Origin: JAGLYZ01 sp049642725
GTDB lineage: Bacteria; Patescibacteriota; Minisyncoccia; Minisyncoccales; JAGMDC01
NCBI GenBank assembly: GCA_049642725.1
Contig: JBARPC010000033.1
Coordinates: forward strand, 1-13,849
DNA: 13,849 nucleotides
Reading direction: 5' to 3'
The notes beneath the pieces were generated by a model. It saw only the letters and a list, made by a program, of their open reading frames with translations, had not been told where the DNA came from and ran no database searches. The position numbers and the translations under genes were made by a program. Positions 5,473 to 11,979 of the stretch are shown piece after piece. Every line of letters begins with the position of its first letter. The stretch's first letter is position 1.

Positions 5473-7002
5473 TTATTTAGCGTATTCCACTACTCTTTTT
5501 TCTCTAATCAAAGTTACCTTTATTTCGCCCGGGTATCTCAATTCTTCTTGAATCCTTTTAGCAATCTCCCGCGCCAGTTTATCTGCGGTTAAATCATCAA
5601 CTTCTTCCGGTCTGACAAAAACCCTAATTTCCCTGCCTGCCTGCAATGCCCAGGCCTTTTCAACCCCGGGAAAAGCATTAGCAATATCCTCAAGTTCGCC
5701 CAACCGTTTAAGATAATTCTCAACTGTATCTTTTCTGGCCCCTGGCCTGGCTCCGGAAATAGCGTCAGCTGTCTGGACTAAAACTGCTTCTATGCTTGTT
5801 ACGGCATATTCTCCATGATGGGATTTCATAGCGTCAATAACTTCTTTTTCTACGCCAAATTTTTCTAAAATCTTTATACCTATTTCAGTATGTGAACCTT
5901 CAACTTTCCAGTCAAGCGCCTTGCCAATATCATGCAAAAGGCCCGCTTCCCGAGCTACTTTAGCGTTAGCTCCAATCTCCGAGGCTAAAGTGCCCGCTAA
6001 ATGAGAAACTTCTATGGAATGAAGCAAAACATTTTGGCCGTAGCTTGTGCGAAAACGAAGCCGGCCTAAAAGCTGAATAATTTTCGGGTTCAAGCCAACA
6101 ATTCCTGTTTCATATACTGCCTGTTCGCCTGCTTCTTTTGTTTGGGAAACAATTTCTTCTTCTGCCTTTGATACTGTTTCTTCAATTTTCACTGGCTGAA
6201 TCCTGCCGTCTTGTATCAACCTATCTAAAGCAATTTTAGCAATCTGTCTGCGAATAGGGTCAAAGCCGGAAATAACCACTACTCCAGGCGTTTCGTCAAC
6301 AACTATCTCTACTCCGGTTAAAGATTCTAAAGTTCTGATATTTCTTCCTTCTTTCCCGATAATTCTTCCTTTTATTTCGTCATTAGGCAGAGAAACATTA
6401 GTTGTAGTAATTTCCTGCGCTTGAGAAATAGAGCATTTTTGAATCGCTGAAGCTAAAATTTCTTTTGCTCTTTTTTCAAATTTCTCCATTCCATCCTTTT
6501 CTAGATTCCTCATTTTTTCTAAAATCTCTAACTCGTTTTCTTCCTCCACATGCTTTAATAATTCCTTTCCTGCTTCTTTTTGAGACAGTTTAGAAATTTT
6601 TTCCAGTTTCTCCACAATCTCTTTTTTATAATTCTCTAAACTCTCCTTTATCTGTTTCAATTTTTCTACTTTTTCATGAAATTCCTTTTCCTTATCTTCA
6701 AAATCAGAAATTTTCCTGTCTAAAATATTTTCTCTTCTCAATAAAACCTGTTCTGTTTTTAAAATATTTCTTCTTCTTTCATCTTCTTCTCTTTTTACTG
6801 ATTCTAATGTAGCAGAAGACCTTTCCTTTGCATTAGATATTAATTCTTCTGCTTCCTTTTTGGCTTGGGTTATCTTTTTTTGGATTTTTTCCTCCAAGCT
6901 GCCAATTTGTTTTTTGGCAATTGACTGACGGGCATAGTAACCCAAAACCGAGCCTGCTGCCAAGCAAACTATGCCCACGAAAAGTGAGATTAATAAACTC
7001 AT
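5473..7002 (-). CDS. rny: ribonuclease Y
   Basis: A 509-residue protein with the full RNase Y plan. It has an N-terminal membrane anchor (residues 2-22), a long charged coiled coil (about 28-190), a KH RNA-binding domain with the GKEG loop (216-219), and an HD phosphohydrolase domain. The HD domain has His328 (HSIEVSHLAG), His357-Asp358 (LLHDIGKA) and the SHHGE segment (394-398). It makes endonucleolytic cuts in single-stranded mRNA at the inner membrane face and starts mRNA turnover in bacteria lacking RNase E. Length is close to the B. subtilis enzyme (520). It has its own consensus promoter and an 85-nt leader, and HU follows. I see no Shine-Dalgarno motif before the ATG at 7002. Confidence 0.97.
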   Translation of the reverse strand: MSLLISLFVGIVCLAAGSVLGYYARQSIAKKQIGSLEEKIQKKITQAKKEAEELISNAKERSSATLESVKREEDERRRNILKTEQVLLRRENILDRKISDFEDKEKEFHEKVEKLKQIKESLENYKKEIVEKLEKISKLSQKEAGKELLKHVEEENELEILEKMRNLEKDGMEKFEKRAKEILASAIQKCSISQAQEITTTNVSLPNDEIKGRIIGKEGRNIRTLESLTGVEIVVDETPGVVVISGFDPIRRQIAKIALDRLIQDGRIQPVKIEETVSKAEEEIVSQTKEAGEQAVYETGIVGLNPKIIQLLGRLRFRTSYGQNVLLHSIEVSHLAGTLASEIGANAKVAREAGLLHDIGKALDWKVEGSHTEIGIKILEKFGVEKEVIDAMKSHHGEYAVTSIEAVLVQTADAISGARPGARKDTVENYLKRLGELEDIANAFPGVEKAWALQAGREIRVFVRPEEVDDLTADKLAREIAKRIQEELRYPGEIKVTLIREKRVVEYAK

Positions 7003-7093
7003 AATTTAAAATGGAAAGCTGGTAATTCAACATAATTTAACCACCAAACTCCATGTTTATTCTTAAGTTTAGCTTAAAGTTAGCTCTAAAAGT

Positions 7094-7121
7094 ATTATAG
7101 CAAAAATTAATTTATTGTCAA
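7094..7121 (-). promoter_or_regulatory. consensus promoter of rny
   Basis: On the minus strand, TTGACA (7121-7116), a 16-nt spacer and TATAAT (7099-7094) with an extended TGC before the -10. It is the strongest sigma70-type promoter in the window and lies between the clpP stop and rny. So rny-HU need not depend on nusA-clpP transcription. Confidence 0.85.
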
Positions 7122-7151
7122 AAAAAACAAATATAAAAGGTTTACTTCATA

Positions 7152-7745
7152 TTATGATATCTTTTGACTGCTAATAACCTGGTCAATAATACCATACTCC
7201 TTTGCATCCTGGGCTGACAAATAAAAATCTCTGTCAGTATCCTTTTCAATTCTGCTCAATGGCTGGCTTGTGTGTTTAGCTAAAATTTTATTTAGCTTTT
7301 CTTTTATTTTAATAATCTGTCTTGCAGTAATTTCAATTTCTACTGCTGCTCCGCTTATGCCGCCGCCAGCAACCTGATGAAGTAAAATTTCAGAATTAGG
7401 CAGGGCAAATCTTTTTCCTTTGGCACCGGCAGCCAAAAGAGTGGCGCCCATTGAAGCAGCTATACCAATACAAACTGTAGAAATAGGTGATCTGACATAC
7501 TGCATTGTATCATAAATTGCCAAGCCAGAAGTTACTACTCCGCCTGGAGTATTAATATAAAGCTGGATATCTTTTTTCGGCTCCTGTGAGGCCAAAAAAA
7601 GCATTTGAGCAATAACTGAATTAGCCACTGAATCAGTAATCGGCCCGGCTAAAAAAATAATTCTCTCTTTCAATAATCTGGAATAAATATCAAAAGCTCG
7701 CTCTCCATATTTAGTTTTTTCAATAACAGTTGGAATAAGGTTCAT
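7152..7745 (-). CDS. clpP: ATP-dependent Clp protease proteolytic subunit
   Basis: A 197-residue serine protease that forms two stacked heptameric rings and degrades proteins unfolded by ClpX, ClpA or ClpC. The triad is visible: Ser98 in GIAASMGA, His123 in LLHQVAGG, and Asp173 in DTDRDFYL. ITDSVANSVIAQMLFL (36-51) and YINTPGGVVTSGLAIYDT (63-80) are the family's substrate-groove and handle-region sequences. The length matches mature ClpP, so there is little or no propeptide. It follows nusA by 13 nt and is almost certainly cotranscribed with it, a less usual pairing than clpP-clpX. No ATPase partner is in the window. Confidence 0.97.
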   Translation of the reverse strand: MNLIPTVIEKTKYGERAFDIYSRLLKERIIFLAGPITDSVANSVIAQMLFLASQEPKKDIQLYINTPGGVVTSGLAIYDTMQYVRSPISTVCIGIAASMGATLLAAGAKGKRFALPNSEILLHQVAGGGISGAAVEIEITARQIIKIKEKLNKILAKHTSQPLSRIEKDTDRDFYLSAQDAKEYGIIDQVISSQKIS

Positions 7746-7758
7746 AGTATTAAAATTT

Positions 7759-8979
7759 TTAATTTTTAGATTTATTATCTACTTTTGATTTTTGGCTTTT
7801 GGCTTCTTGTTTTGGTTCTTTCTCTGTCTCCTTATCTTCAGTTTTTGCTTTCTTGTCTTCCGGACTTCTGACATCTATTTTCCAGCCGGTTAACTTGGCA
7901 GCTAATCGAACATTCTGGCCACTTTTGCCAATAGCTAAAGAAAGCTGGTCTTCTGGCACTAAAGCCACTGCTTTATTTTTCGGCATAATCTTAACCTCTA
8001 AAACCTTGGCTGGCGATAAAGAATTGGCAATATATTTTTCCGGCTCATCAGAATATTCAATAATGTCAACTTTCTCTCCGCCTAATTCATTAATCACTGC
8101 CGCTACCCTTGTCCCTCTTTGACCGACCATAGCGCCAATAGGATCCATGCCTTCTGTATCAGAACTAACAGCAATTTTTGAACGGGAGCCAGCTTCTCTT
8201 GCAATGGACTCTATTAAAACTTGGCCGGCTGAAATCTCTGGTACTTCCAACTCAAAAAGTTTTGAAACCATCTTAGGATAAGCCCGGGATAAAATAATCT
8301 GCGGCCCCTTAGAAGTAATTTCCACACTTAAAACATAAAGTCTAAATCTCTGGTTAAGACGGTAAAATTCCCCTAAAATCTGCTCCTCTCTCGGTAGAAT
8401 ACCGACTGTTTTTCCAATGTCAAAGAAAACTGCCCCTTGCTCAATTCTCTGGACTAAGCCAGAGATTATTTCTCCTATTTTTGATTCAAATTCCTGAAGA
8501 ATTGACTCTCTTTCCACTTCTTTAATCTTTTGTAAAATTACCTGCTTGGCTGTTTGCGCCGCAATTCTACCATAATCATCTTGTTCTTCTAAAGGTAACT
8601 CTAATTCATCGCCAACTTTTATTTTCGGTTCTATTTTTTTTGCTTCTTCAAATATAATATGCTTTTCAGGATTAAAGCGAATTTTTTCCTCCTTGTCCGC
8701 CGGAGCTGTCTCCTTTGCCGAAGTAGCTTCTTTTAATTTCTCTAACTCCTCCTCAGAATAAATCATATCTTTTGAAACAACCATCCTTATCTGCCAAAAT
8801 TTTACTTTCCCTATTTTTGGAGATAATTTGGCTTTAATAATCTGCCCCTTCTTGCCATAATCCTTTTTATAGGCAGCAGCTAATGCCTGCTCAATAACCC
8901 CAATTACTTTTTCTTGAGGGATGCCTTTTTCTTCAGAAATCTGTGTTATAGCTGATATAAATGATTTAATTTCAAACAC
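7759..8979 (-). CDS. nusA: transcription termination/antitermination factor NusA
   Basis: A 406-residue protein beginning at GTG (8979). The N-terminal RNA-polymerase-binding domain (1-130) carries a charged insertion at about 85-105 (KEATSAKETAPADKEEK). It is followed by S1 (about 168-232), KH1 with GQRG (286-289) and KH2 with GKSG (351-354). The C-terminal tail after about 372 is Lys/Glu-rich and disordered instead of the acidic AR repeats of proteobacteria. NusA stabilises pauses and assists hairpin-dependent termination. It heads an operon with clpP. The 5' leader begins with a terminator-like hairpin, which would suit autoregulation. No Shine-Dalgarno motif is seen before the GTG. Confidence 0.96.
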   Translation of the reverse strand: MFEIKSFISAITQISEEKGIPQEKVIGVIEQALAAAYKKDYGKKGQIIKAKLSPKIGKVKFWQIRMVVSKDMIYSEEELEKLKEATSAKETAPADKEEKIRFNPEKHIIFEEAKKIEPKIKVGDELELPLEEQDDYGRIAAQTAKQVILQKIKEVERESILQEFESKIGEIISGLVQRIEQGAVFFDIGKTVGILPREEQILGEFYRLNQRFRLYVLSVEITSKGPQIILSRAYPKMVSKLFELEVPEISAGQVLIESIAREAGSRSKIAVSSDTEGMDPIGAMVGQRGTRVAAVINELGGEKVDIIEYSDEPEKYIANSLSPAKVLEVKIMPKNKAVALVPEDQLSLAIGKSGQNVRLAAKLTGWKIDVRSPEDKKAKTEDKETEKEPKQEAKSQKSKVDNKSKN

Positions 8980-8995
8980 GAAAAATTTTTAGAAA

Positions 8996-9017
8996 AGTCC
9001 GTTGATTGGAACGGACT
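8996..9017 (-). promoter_or_regulatory. hairpin at the 5' end of the nusA leader, possible attenuator
   Basis: AGTCCGTT (8996-9003) and AACGGACT (9010-9017) form an 8-bp perfect stem with a 6-nt loop. Read on the minus strand it is followed by TTTTCT and another T-run before the GTG. The predicted transcription start falls at the base of the stem. It could act as an attenuator or as a 5' stabilising stem-loop; the sequence cannot decide. Confidence 0.5.
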
Positions 9018-9023
9018 ATCTTT

Positions 9024-9051
9024 ATAGTAGCAAACCTAATGACTTTGTCAA
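9024..9051 (-). promoter_or_regulatory. promoter of nusA-clpP
   Basis: On the minus strand, TTGACA (9051-9046), a 16-nt spacer, then TACTAT (9029-9024) with an extended TGC. It abuts the edge of repeat copy C. Confidence 0.7.
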
Positions 9052-9100
9052 TATTTGCCCGCCTGCTCTTCCCGCCGAAGCCCAGATGGCAGGCGAGGGT

Positions 9101-9195
9101 GGGCAAAAATTCATTTTCCCCACACCCCTTTTTCTTTTTGCCTACTAAGCTTATTCACTCTCTGATTTAGAGTTTTATTGCTTCTGATTTTTCTC
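9101..9195 (-). repeat. dispersed repeat copy C, inverted relative to copy B
   Basis: Read on the minus strand from 9195, it starts GAGAAAAATCAGAAGC and matches copy B (from 11980) with one mismatch in the first 47 nt. It then diverges partly through the G-rich core that ends in GAATTTTTGCCC. The AAAACAG inverted-repeat half is missing. Beyond it (9054-9100) are further GC hairpins up to the nusA promoter. Its first base coincides with the outer end of the attC-like site at 9195-9283. Confidence 0.8.
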
Positions 9196-9283
9196 TATAA
9201 CGTCTTGCGGATATGAGAAGCCCTGAGCGAAGCGAGGATTTGGGCGGAAGCCGAAGGCTGTAGCCTCATATCCGCTGTTATAC
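9195..9283 (-). other. attC-like recombination site 2 (after cassette gene 2)
   Basis: On the minus strand: R''-like box GTATAAC (9283-9277), one A, arm GCGGATATGAG (9275-9265), a 47-nt GC-rich centre with small hairpins, the perfectly complementary arm CTCATATCCGC (9217-9207), a 5-nt spacer, then R'-like GTTATAG (9201-9195). Integron attC sites have exactly this order (R''-L''-variable part-L'-R'), with recombination between G and TT of R'. The spacers beside the inner arms are asymmetric (1 and 5 nt), unlike many textbook sites. It lies directly 3' of the Cys-rich protein gene in that gene's direction. Confidence 0.6.
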
Positions 9284-9316
9284 GCTCCCGATAGGGACGA
9301 GCGACCAAAGGGAGCG
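9283..9316 (-). terminator. hairpin after cassette gene 2
   Basis: CGCTCCC (9283-9289) and GGGAGCG (9310-9316) form a 7-bp stem between the gene's stop (9353) and the attC-like site. There is no clear T-run, so it is a weak terminator or part of the site's structure. Confidence 0.35.
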
Positions 9317-9352
9317 AAGAGTTTGCCAAAGGGGTCGCCGAAATTTGAAATT

Positions 9353-9949
9353 TTATTTAGCACCCTCAATAAGTGTACAGGTATTATTTATACACTTACA
9401 TTTTATCTCTCCATCGCATTTATGAATTCCATTTTCAGCAGCGTATAGGTAATTTAAACAATAATATTCATCTGTTTCACACACACATCCTCTTTTAGGT
9501 GGAATGTCACACCCACATCCAAACCAACACTTGCAGTTGTCGTCACCATAGCAATTCTTCTCATTTTCAAGAAGGAATTTCCATTCTGCTCCTGTAACAA
9601 GTATTTTAGCACCTTTATCCAAAATTGTTATACCGATACATACCTTCTCTTTATTAAATTCTACAACATAGTAAGAAGCTGATGGATGTTCCATTACTGG
9701 AAGACAACGAGCCGGACAAATCCCTGCTAAACCACTGCATGAGAGAAAATGACATGAAATATCTGCATCAGGGTATAAAGTTAAAAATCTTTTAACAGCA
9801 TCTTGACCCTTTGCCATAGAAATTGCTCGCTCCTCACTTCCAACTATTGGAATTACTGGTTTAGGTGGATTAAAGAAATTGATTACTATAGCGACTAAAA
9901 TAATGCAAATTATCAGTCCAACAATAATTAATGGTTTTTTCATGCTCAT
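9353..9949 (-). CDS. membrane-anchored Cys-rich exported protein (cassette gene 2)
   Basis: A 198-residue protein with one N-terminal membrane anchor (residues 6-26: PLIIVGLIICIILVAIVINFF) and an exported remainder. It has no lipobox: the cysteine in the membrane segment is preceded by Ile-Ile. Residues 39-120 hold EERAISMAKGQDAV and YYVVEF..VCIGITIL, faintly like a PepSY-type fold. The tail (133-191) is packed with cysteines, among them 133, 139, 141, 145, 147, 155 and 157; there are 17 outside the membrane segment in all, suggesting a disulfide-bonded surface domain. I know no named family. The gene sits between two attC-like sites and is oriented toward its own. A second ATG two codons in is an alternative start; no Shine-Dalgarno motif is seen. 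Confidence 0.75.
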   Translation of the reverse strand: MSMKKPLIIVGLIICIILVAIVINFFNPPKPVIPIVGSEERAISMAKGQDAVKRFLTLYPDADISCHFLSCSGLAGICPARCLPVMEHPSASYYVVEFNKEKVCIGITILDKGAKILVTGAEWKFLLENEKNCYGDDNCKCWFGCGCDIPPKRGCVCETDEYYCLNYLYAAENGIHKCDGEIKCKCINNTCTLIEGAK

Positions 9950-10010
9950 AATTTTAATATTGATTTTAATTTAATAAATGTTTCTAAAGATGACCCCGTA
10001 GGCAGATTGC

Positions 10011-10103
10011 GTATAACGAATGAGGATAAAAGAAGTTGCGACTATAGGGAGTAATTTGGGAAAATCACGAGCCGAGTGGTTTTCCTTTTATCCGCTGTTA
10101 GGC
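10011..10103 (-). other. attC-like recombination site 1 (after cassette gene 1)
   Basis: On the minus strand: R'' GCCTAAC (10103-10097), which fits the integron consensus RYYYAAC fully. Then AGC, arm GGATAAAAG (10093-10085), a variable centre containing its own hairpin (ACCAC..GTG and GGAAAA/TTTTCC), the complementary arm CTTTTATCC (10032-10024), a 6-nt spacer and R' GTTATAC (10017-10011). The first arm shares AACAGCGGATA with site 2. The site lies 23 nt after the stop of the upstream gene, and the next cassette gene follows. Confidence 0.62.
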
Positions 10104-10125
10104 GAAGTAAATTTTTGGCTTCTGA

Positions 10126-10995
10126 CTATTTGTGCTCCCACTTGTCTTCCCAGTATTGAGGATAATATGGCTCGGTTCTTTCTTCATCTTTAATCAAGGT
10201 CCACCCGTCATTTTCTCTCCCGTAAATTTTTAATCGAAGCGAGCCATCCTCATTGCAATCCTGGGTCACTTTTTTAATAGGAACTATCTCACGTCCAACC
10301 CATATATAATCTACAGCCACATATTCCTTGCCAGCACAACCACCTCTACCATAGCTATGTAAAATCTTTGAAGAAGTATCAAAGCTTGGACGTGACAAAT
10401 TCTCAAATTCTGGAATATAATCAAGATTACCGGTTTCAGGATTATAAAGCCAAAGACAAAACCAAACATTTCCCGTTACTCCCCACTGGACAGGCACTAA
10501 AAAGTCAGGGTAATCATCACCATTATAATCAGAAAATTCTGCCATATCCTCAAGCTCTCCATAAACACCGTAAACACCAGTCCTTACTAATTCTATCCAT
10601 TCCCTATCTTGTTTTTTGAAAACACAAACATTACTGTGTACCTCATCGGACATCAATGTAGAAAATATTAGTACGGAATGTATTTTTGCTGGGTCAAATA
10701 AATTACCAAATTTAAAAAAAACTCGCTCATCTTTATATTCGAATTCATCTTTATCGATATTCTCATTCATTATATCAAGCATTGATGAATATACATCATC
10801 AGGGGCCTTATAGATATCTTTATCTTTGAGAATTAATTCTTTTTCTAACTCTTTTTCTTCAGATATGACAATATCATCTTTTTTCAATTCAATATTTGGT
10901 TTATTGTAAGTTTGAAAAATAAAAATTGCTGTAACTAAAACCGAAATAATTAGTAGCCCCGATACGAATAATTTGTTTTTAATATTAATTTTCAT
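10126..10995 (-). CDS. membrane-anchored protein with XAC2610/FG-GAP-like domain (cassette gene 1)
   Basis: A 289-residue protein. An N-terminal anchor (residues 9-28) is followed by an acidic linker (36-62) and an exported beta-rich domain (about 85-289). DYNGDDYPD (156-164) is a Ca-binding DxDxDG-like/FG-GAP loop. WLYNPETGNLDYIPEFENLS and the following SFDTSSKILHSYGRGG (204-219) read like the XAC2610-related family, whose members are small secreted beta proteins. Function is unknown; surface or envelope binding is plausible. GAGGAT (11003-10998) gives it a good Shine-Dalgarno motif, unlike nearly every other gene here, which fits a gene brought in from another host. It is the first gene of the cassette-like array, nearest the integrase. 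Confidence 0.78.
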   Translation of the reverse strand: MKINIKNKLFVSGLLIISVLVTAIFIFQTYNKPNIELKKDDIVISEEKELEKELILKDKDIYKAPDDVYSSMLDIMNENIDKDEFEYKDERVFFKFGNLFDPAKIHSVLIFSTLMSDEVHSNVCVFKKQDREWIELVRTGVYGVYGELEDMAEFSDYNGDDYPDFLVPVQWGVTGNVWFCLWLYNPETGNLDYIPEFENLSRPSFDTSSKILHSYGRGGCAGKEYVAVDYIWVGREIVPIKKVTQDCNEDGSLRLKIYGRENDGWTLIKDEERTEPYYPQYWEDKWEHK

Positions 10996-11027
10996 GAATC
11001 CTCAAATTAAAGCCAAAGATTTATTTC

Positions 11028-11034
11028 GTCTAAC
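11028..11034 (-). other. R'-type box GTTAGAC at the presumed attI/cassette 1 joint
   Basis: On the minus strand GTTAGAC fits GTTRRRY. It lies 33 nt before the first cassette gene and just after the cassette-facing promoter. This is where the attI-cassette crossover (G^TT) would fall. It matches R'' of cassette 1 (GCCTAAC, 10103-10097) in 6 of 7 positions when read as a complementary pair. Confidence 0.5.
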
Positions 11035-11039
11035 TCGTT

Positions 11040-11067
11040 TCTATACGAATTAAATACAATATATCAA
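11040..11067 (-). promoter_or_regulatory. candidate cassette promoter (Pc-like)
   Basis: On the minus strand, TTGATA (11067-11062), a 16-nt spacer and TATAGA (11045-11040), pointing to the two cassette genes. It lies between the integrase and the presumed attI joint, the position of Pc in many integrons. Confidence 0.5.
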
Positions 11068-11080
11068 CCAAATATTGTAT
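11054..11080. promoter_or_regulatory. inverted repeat between divergent promoters, candidate operator
   Basis: ATACAATAT (11054-11062) and ATATTGTAT (11072-11080) are 9-bp perfect arms around a 9-nt gap. The right arm covers the -35 of the integrase promoter, and the interior overlaps the -35 of the opposite promoter. A flanking direct repeat TATACGAA occurs on both sides (11042-11049 and 11083-11090). A regulator or the integrase itself could bind here. Confidence 0.5.
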
Positions 11081-11103
11081 ATTATACGAACTTGATGTAT
11101 AAT
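11075..11103 (+). promoter_or_regulatory. integrase promoter
   Basis: TTGTAT (11075-11080) and TATAAT (11098-11103) are 17 nt apart with TG directly before the -10. The predicted leader to the ATG at 11157 is about 45 nt. Confidence 0.7.
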
Positions 11104-11156
11104 TAAAACCACTAATAGTCATTTACTAATTTTAGTTTACCAATTCTTATAAAATT

Positions 11157-11972
11157 ATGCAACAAAAATATTTGGAACAAACAAGCCAAGAATTAAGATT
11201 GAGAAATTATAGTTTCAAAACTATAAAGGCCTACCTCGGTTGTTTAAGGGAATATTTTGATTTTAAAAAATTTAATTTAGAAAAAATAGACGAGGAAAAT
11301 ATAAAACAGTTTTTATTAAATAAACAAGACAAAAATTATTCTTCACAAACGATAAATCTTTACTTAAATGCGATAAAATTTTTCTACCGCGAAGTATTGA
11401 AAATTCCTCAAAAGATAAATTTAAAGATACAAAAGCGAAGTAAAAAACTACCGATTGTTCTATCAAGAGAAGAAATTAAAAACATCATTGAGTCAATCAA
11501 AAATCCAAAGCATAAATTAATAATCTCTTTAGCTTATGGTGCTGGCTTGAGAATCAGCGAAGTTATTAGTCTAAAAGCGAAAGATGTCAATTTAGAAGAA
11601 TTAACTATTCACCTTAAAAACGCTAAGGGTAAAAAGGACAGAATTACTATTTTCCCGGAAAAAATTAAAACCGATATCCAAAACTTAATCGCTGGCAAAA
11701 ATCCAAACAATTATCTTTTTGAAAGCGAACGAGGTGGAAAATTAACCGAACGGACAGCTCAAAAAGTTTTTGAAAACGCACTCCGAGGAGTCGGTATCAA
11801 AAAAGACGCTACTTTTCATTCATTAAGACACAGCTTTGCGACGCATTTATTAGAAAATGGCGTTGATGTCAGATATGTGCAGGAACTTTTGGGGCATCAG
11901 AATATCAGAACAACCCAAATTTATACTCAGGTAACAAATCCAAAACTCAAAAACATTAAAAGTCCATTATGA
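11157..11972 (+). CDS. tyrosine recombinase (XerA/XerC-like), putative integron-like integrase
   Basis: A 271-residue tyrosine recombinase. The N-terminal SAM-like core-binding domain (residues 4-85) starts ELRLRNYSFKTIKAYLGCLR, a pattern shared with Xer and IntI proteins. All catalytic residues are present: Arg132 (LRISE), a Lys at 157-160, His221-x2-Arg224 (HSLRH), His247 (LLGH) and Tyr256 (IYTQV). The C-terminus NIKSPL resembles the VRSPL of IntI and archaeal XerA. Between NYLF and the HxxR motif there is only a short connection, so the long IntI-specific insertion (helix I2) is absent. It diverges from two genes with attC-like sites, as intI does. Host dimer-resolution Xer or a mobile-element integrase are the alternatives. 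Confidence 0.9.
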   Translation: MQQKYLEQTSQELRLRNYSFKTIKAYLGCLREYFDFKKFNLEKIDEENIKQFLLNKQDKNYSSQTINLYLNAIKFFYREVLKIPQKINLKIQKRSKKLPIVLSREEIKNIIESIKNPKHKLIISLAYGAGLRISEVISLKAKDVNLEELTIHLKNAKGKKDRITIFPEKIKTDIQNLIAGKNPNNYLFESERGGKLTERTAQKVFENALRGVGIKKDATFHSLRHSFATHLLENGVDVRYVQELLGHQNIRTTQIYTQVTNPKLKNIKSPL

Positions 11973-11979
11973 TTAAAAC

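Noticed and set aside
6833..7033. Minus-strand frame starting before rny with a GGTGG-like motif
   Set aside because: It overlaps the RNase Y start in another frame and shows no domain. RNase Y is unambiguous.
7037..7054. Five-codon leader frame (MEFGG) before rny
   Set aside because: Too short to distinguish from chance and no attenuator hairpin goes with it.
9905..9907. Lipoprotein signal in the Cys-rich protein
   Set aside because: The cysteine in the membrane segment is preceded by Ile-Ile, not by Gly, Ala or Ser, so no lipobox.
11042..11103. LexA/SOS control of the integrase, as in classic integrons
   Set aside because: The inverted repeat at the integrase promoter does not match the palindrome at the LexA-methyltransferase gene closely enough to claim a shared operator.
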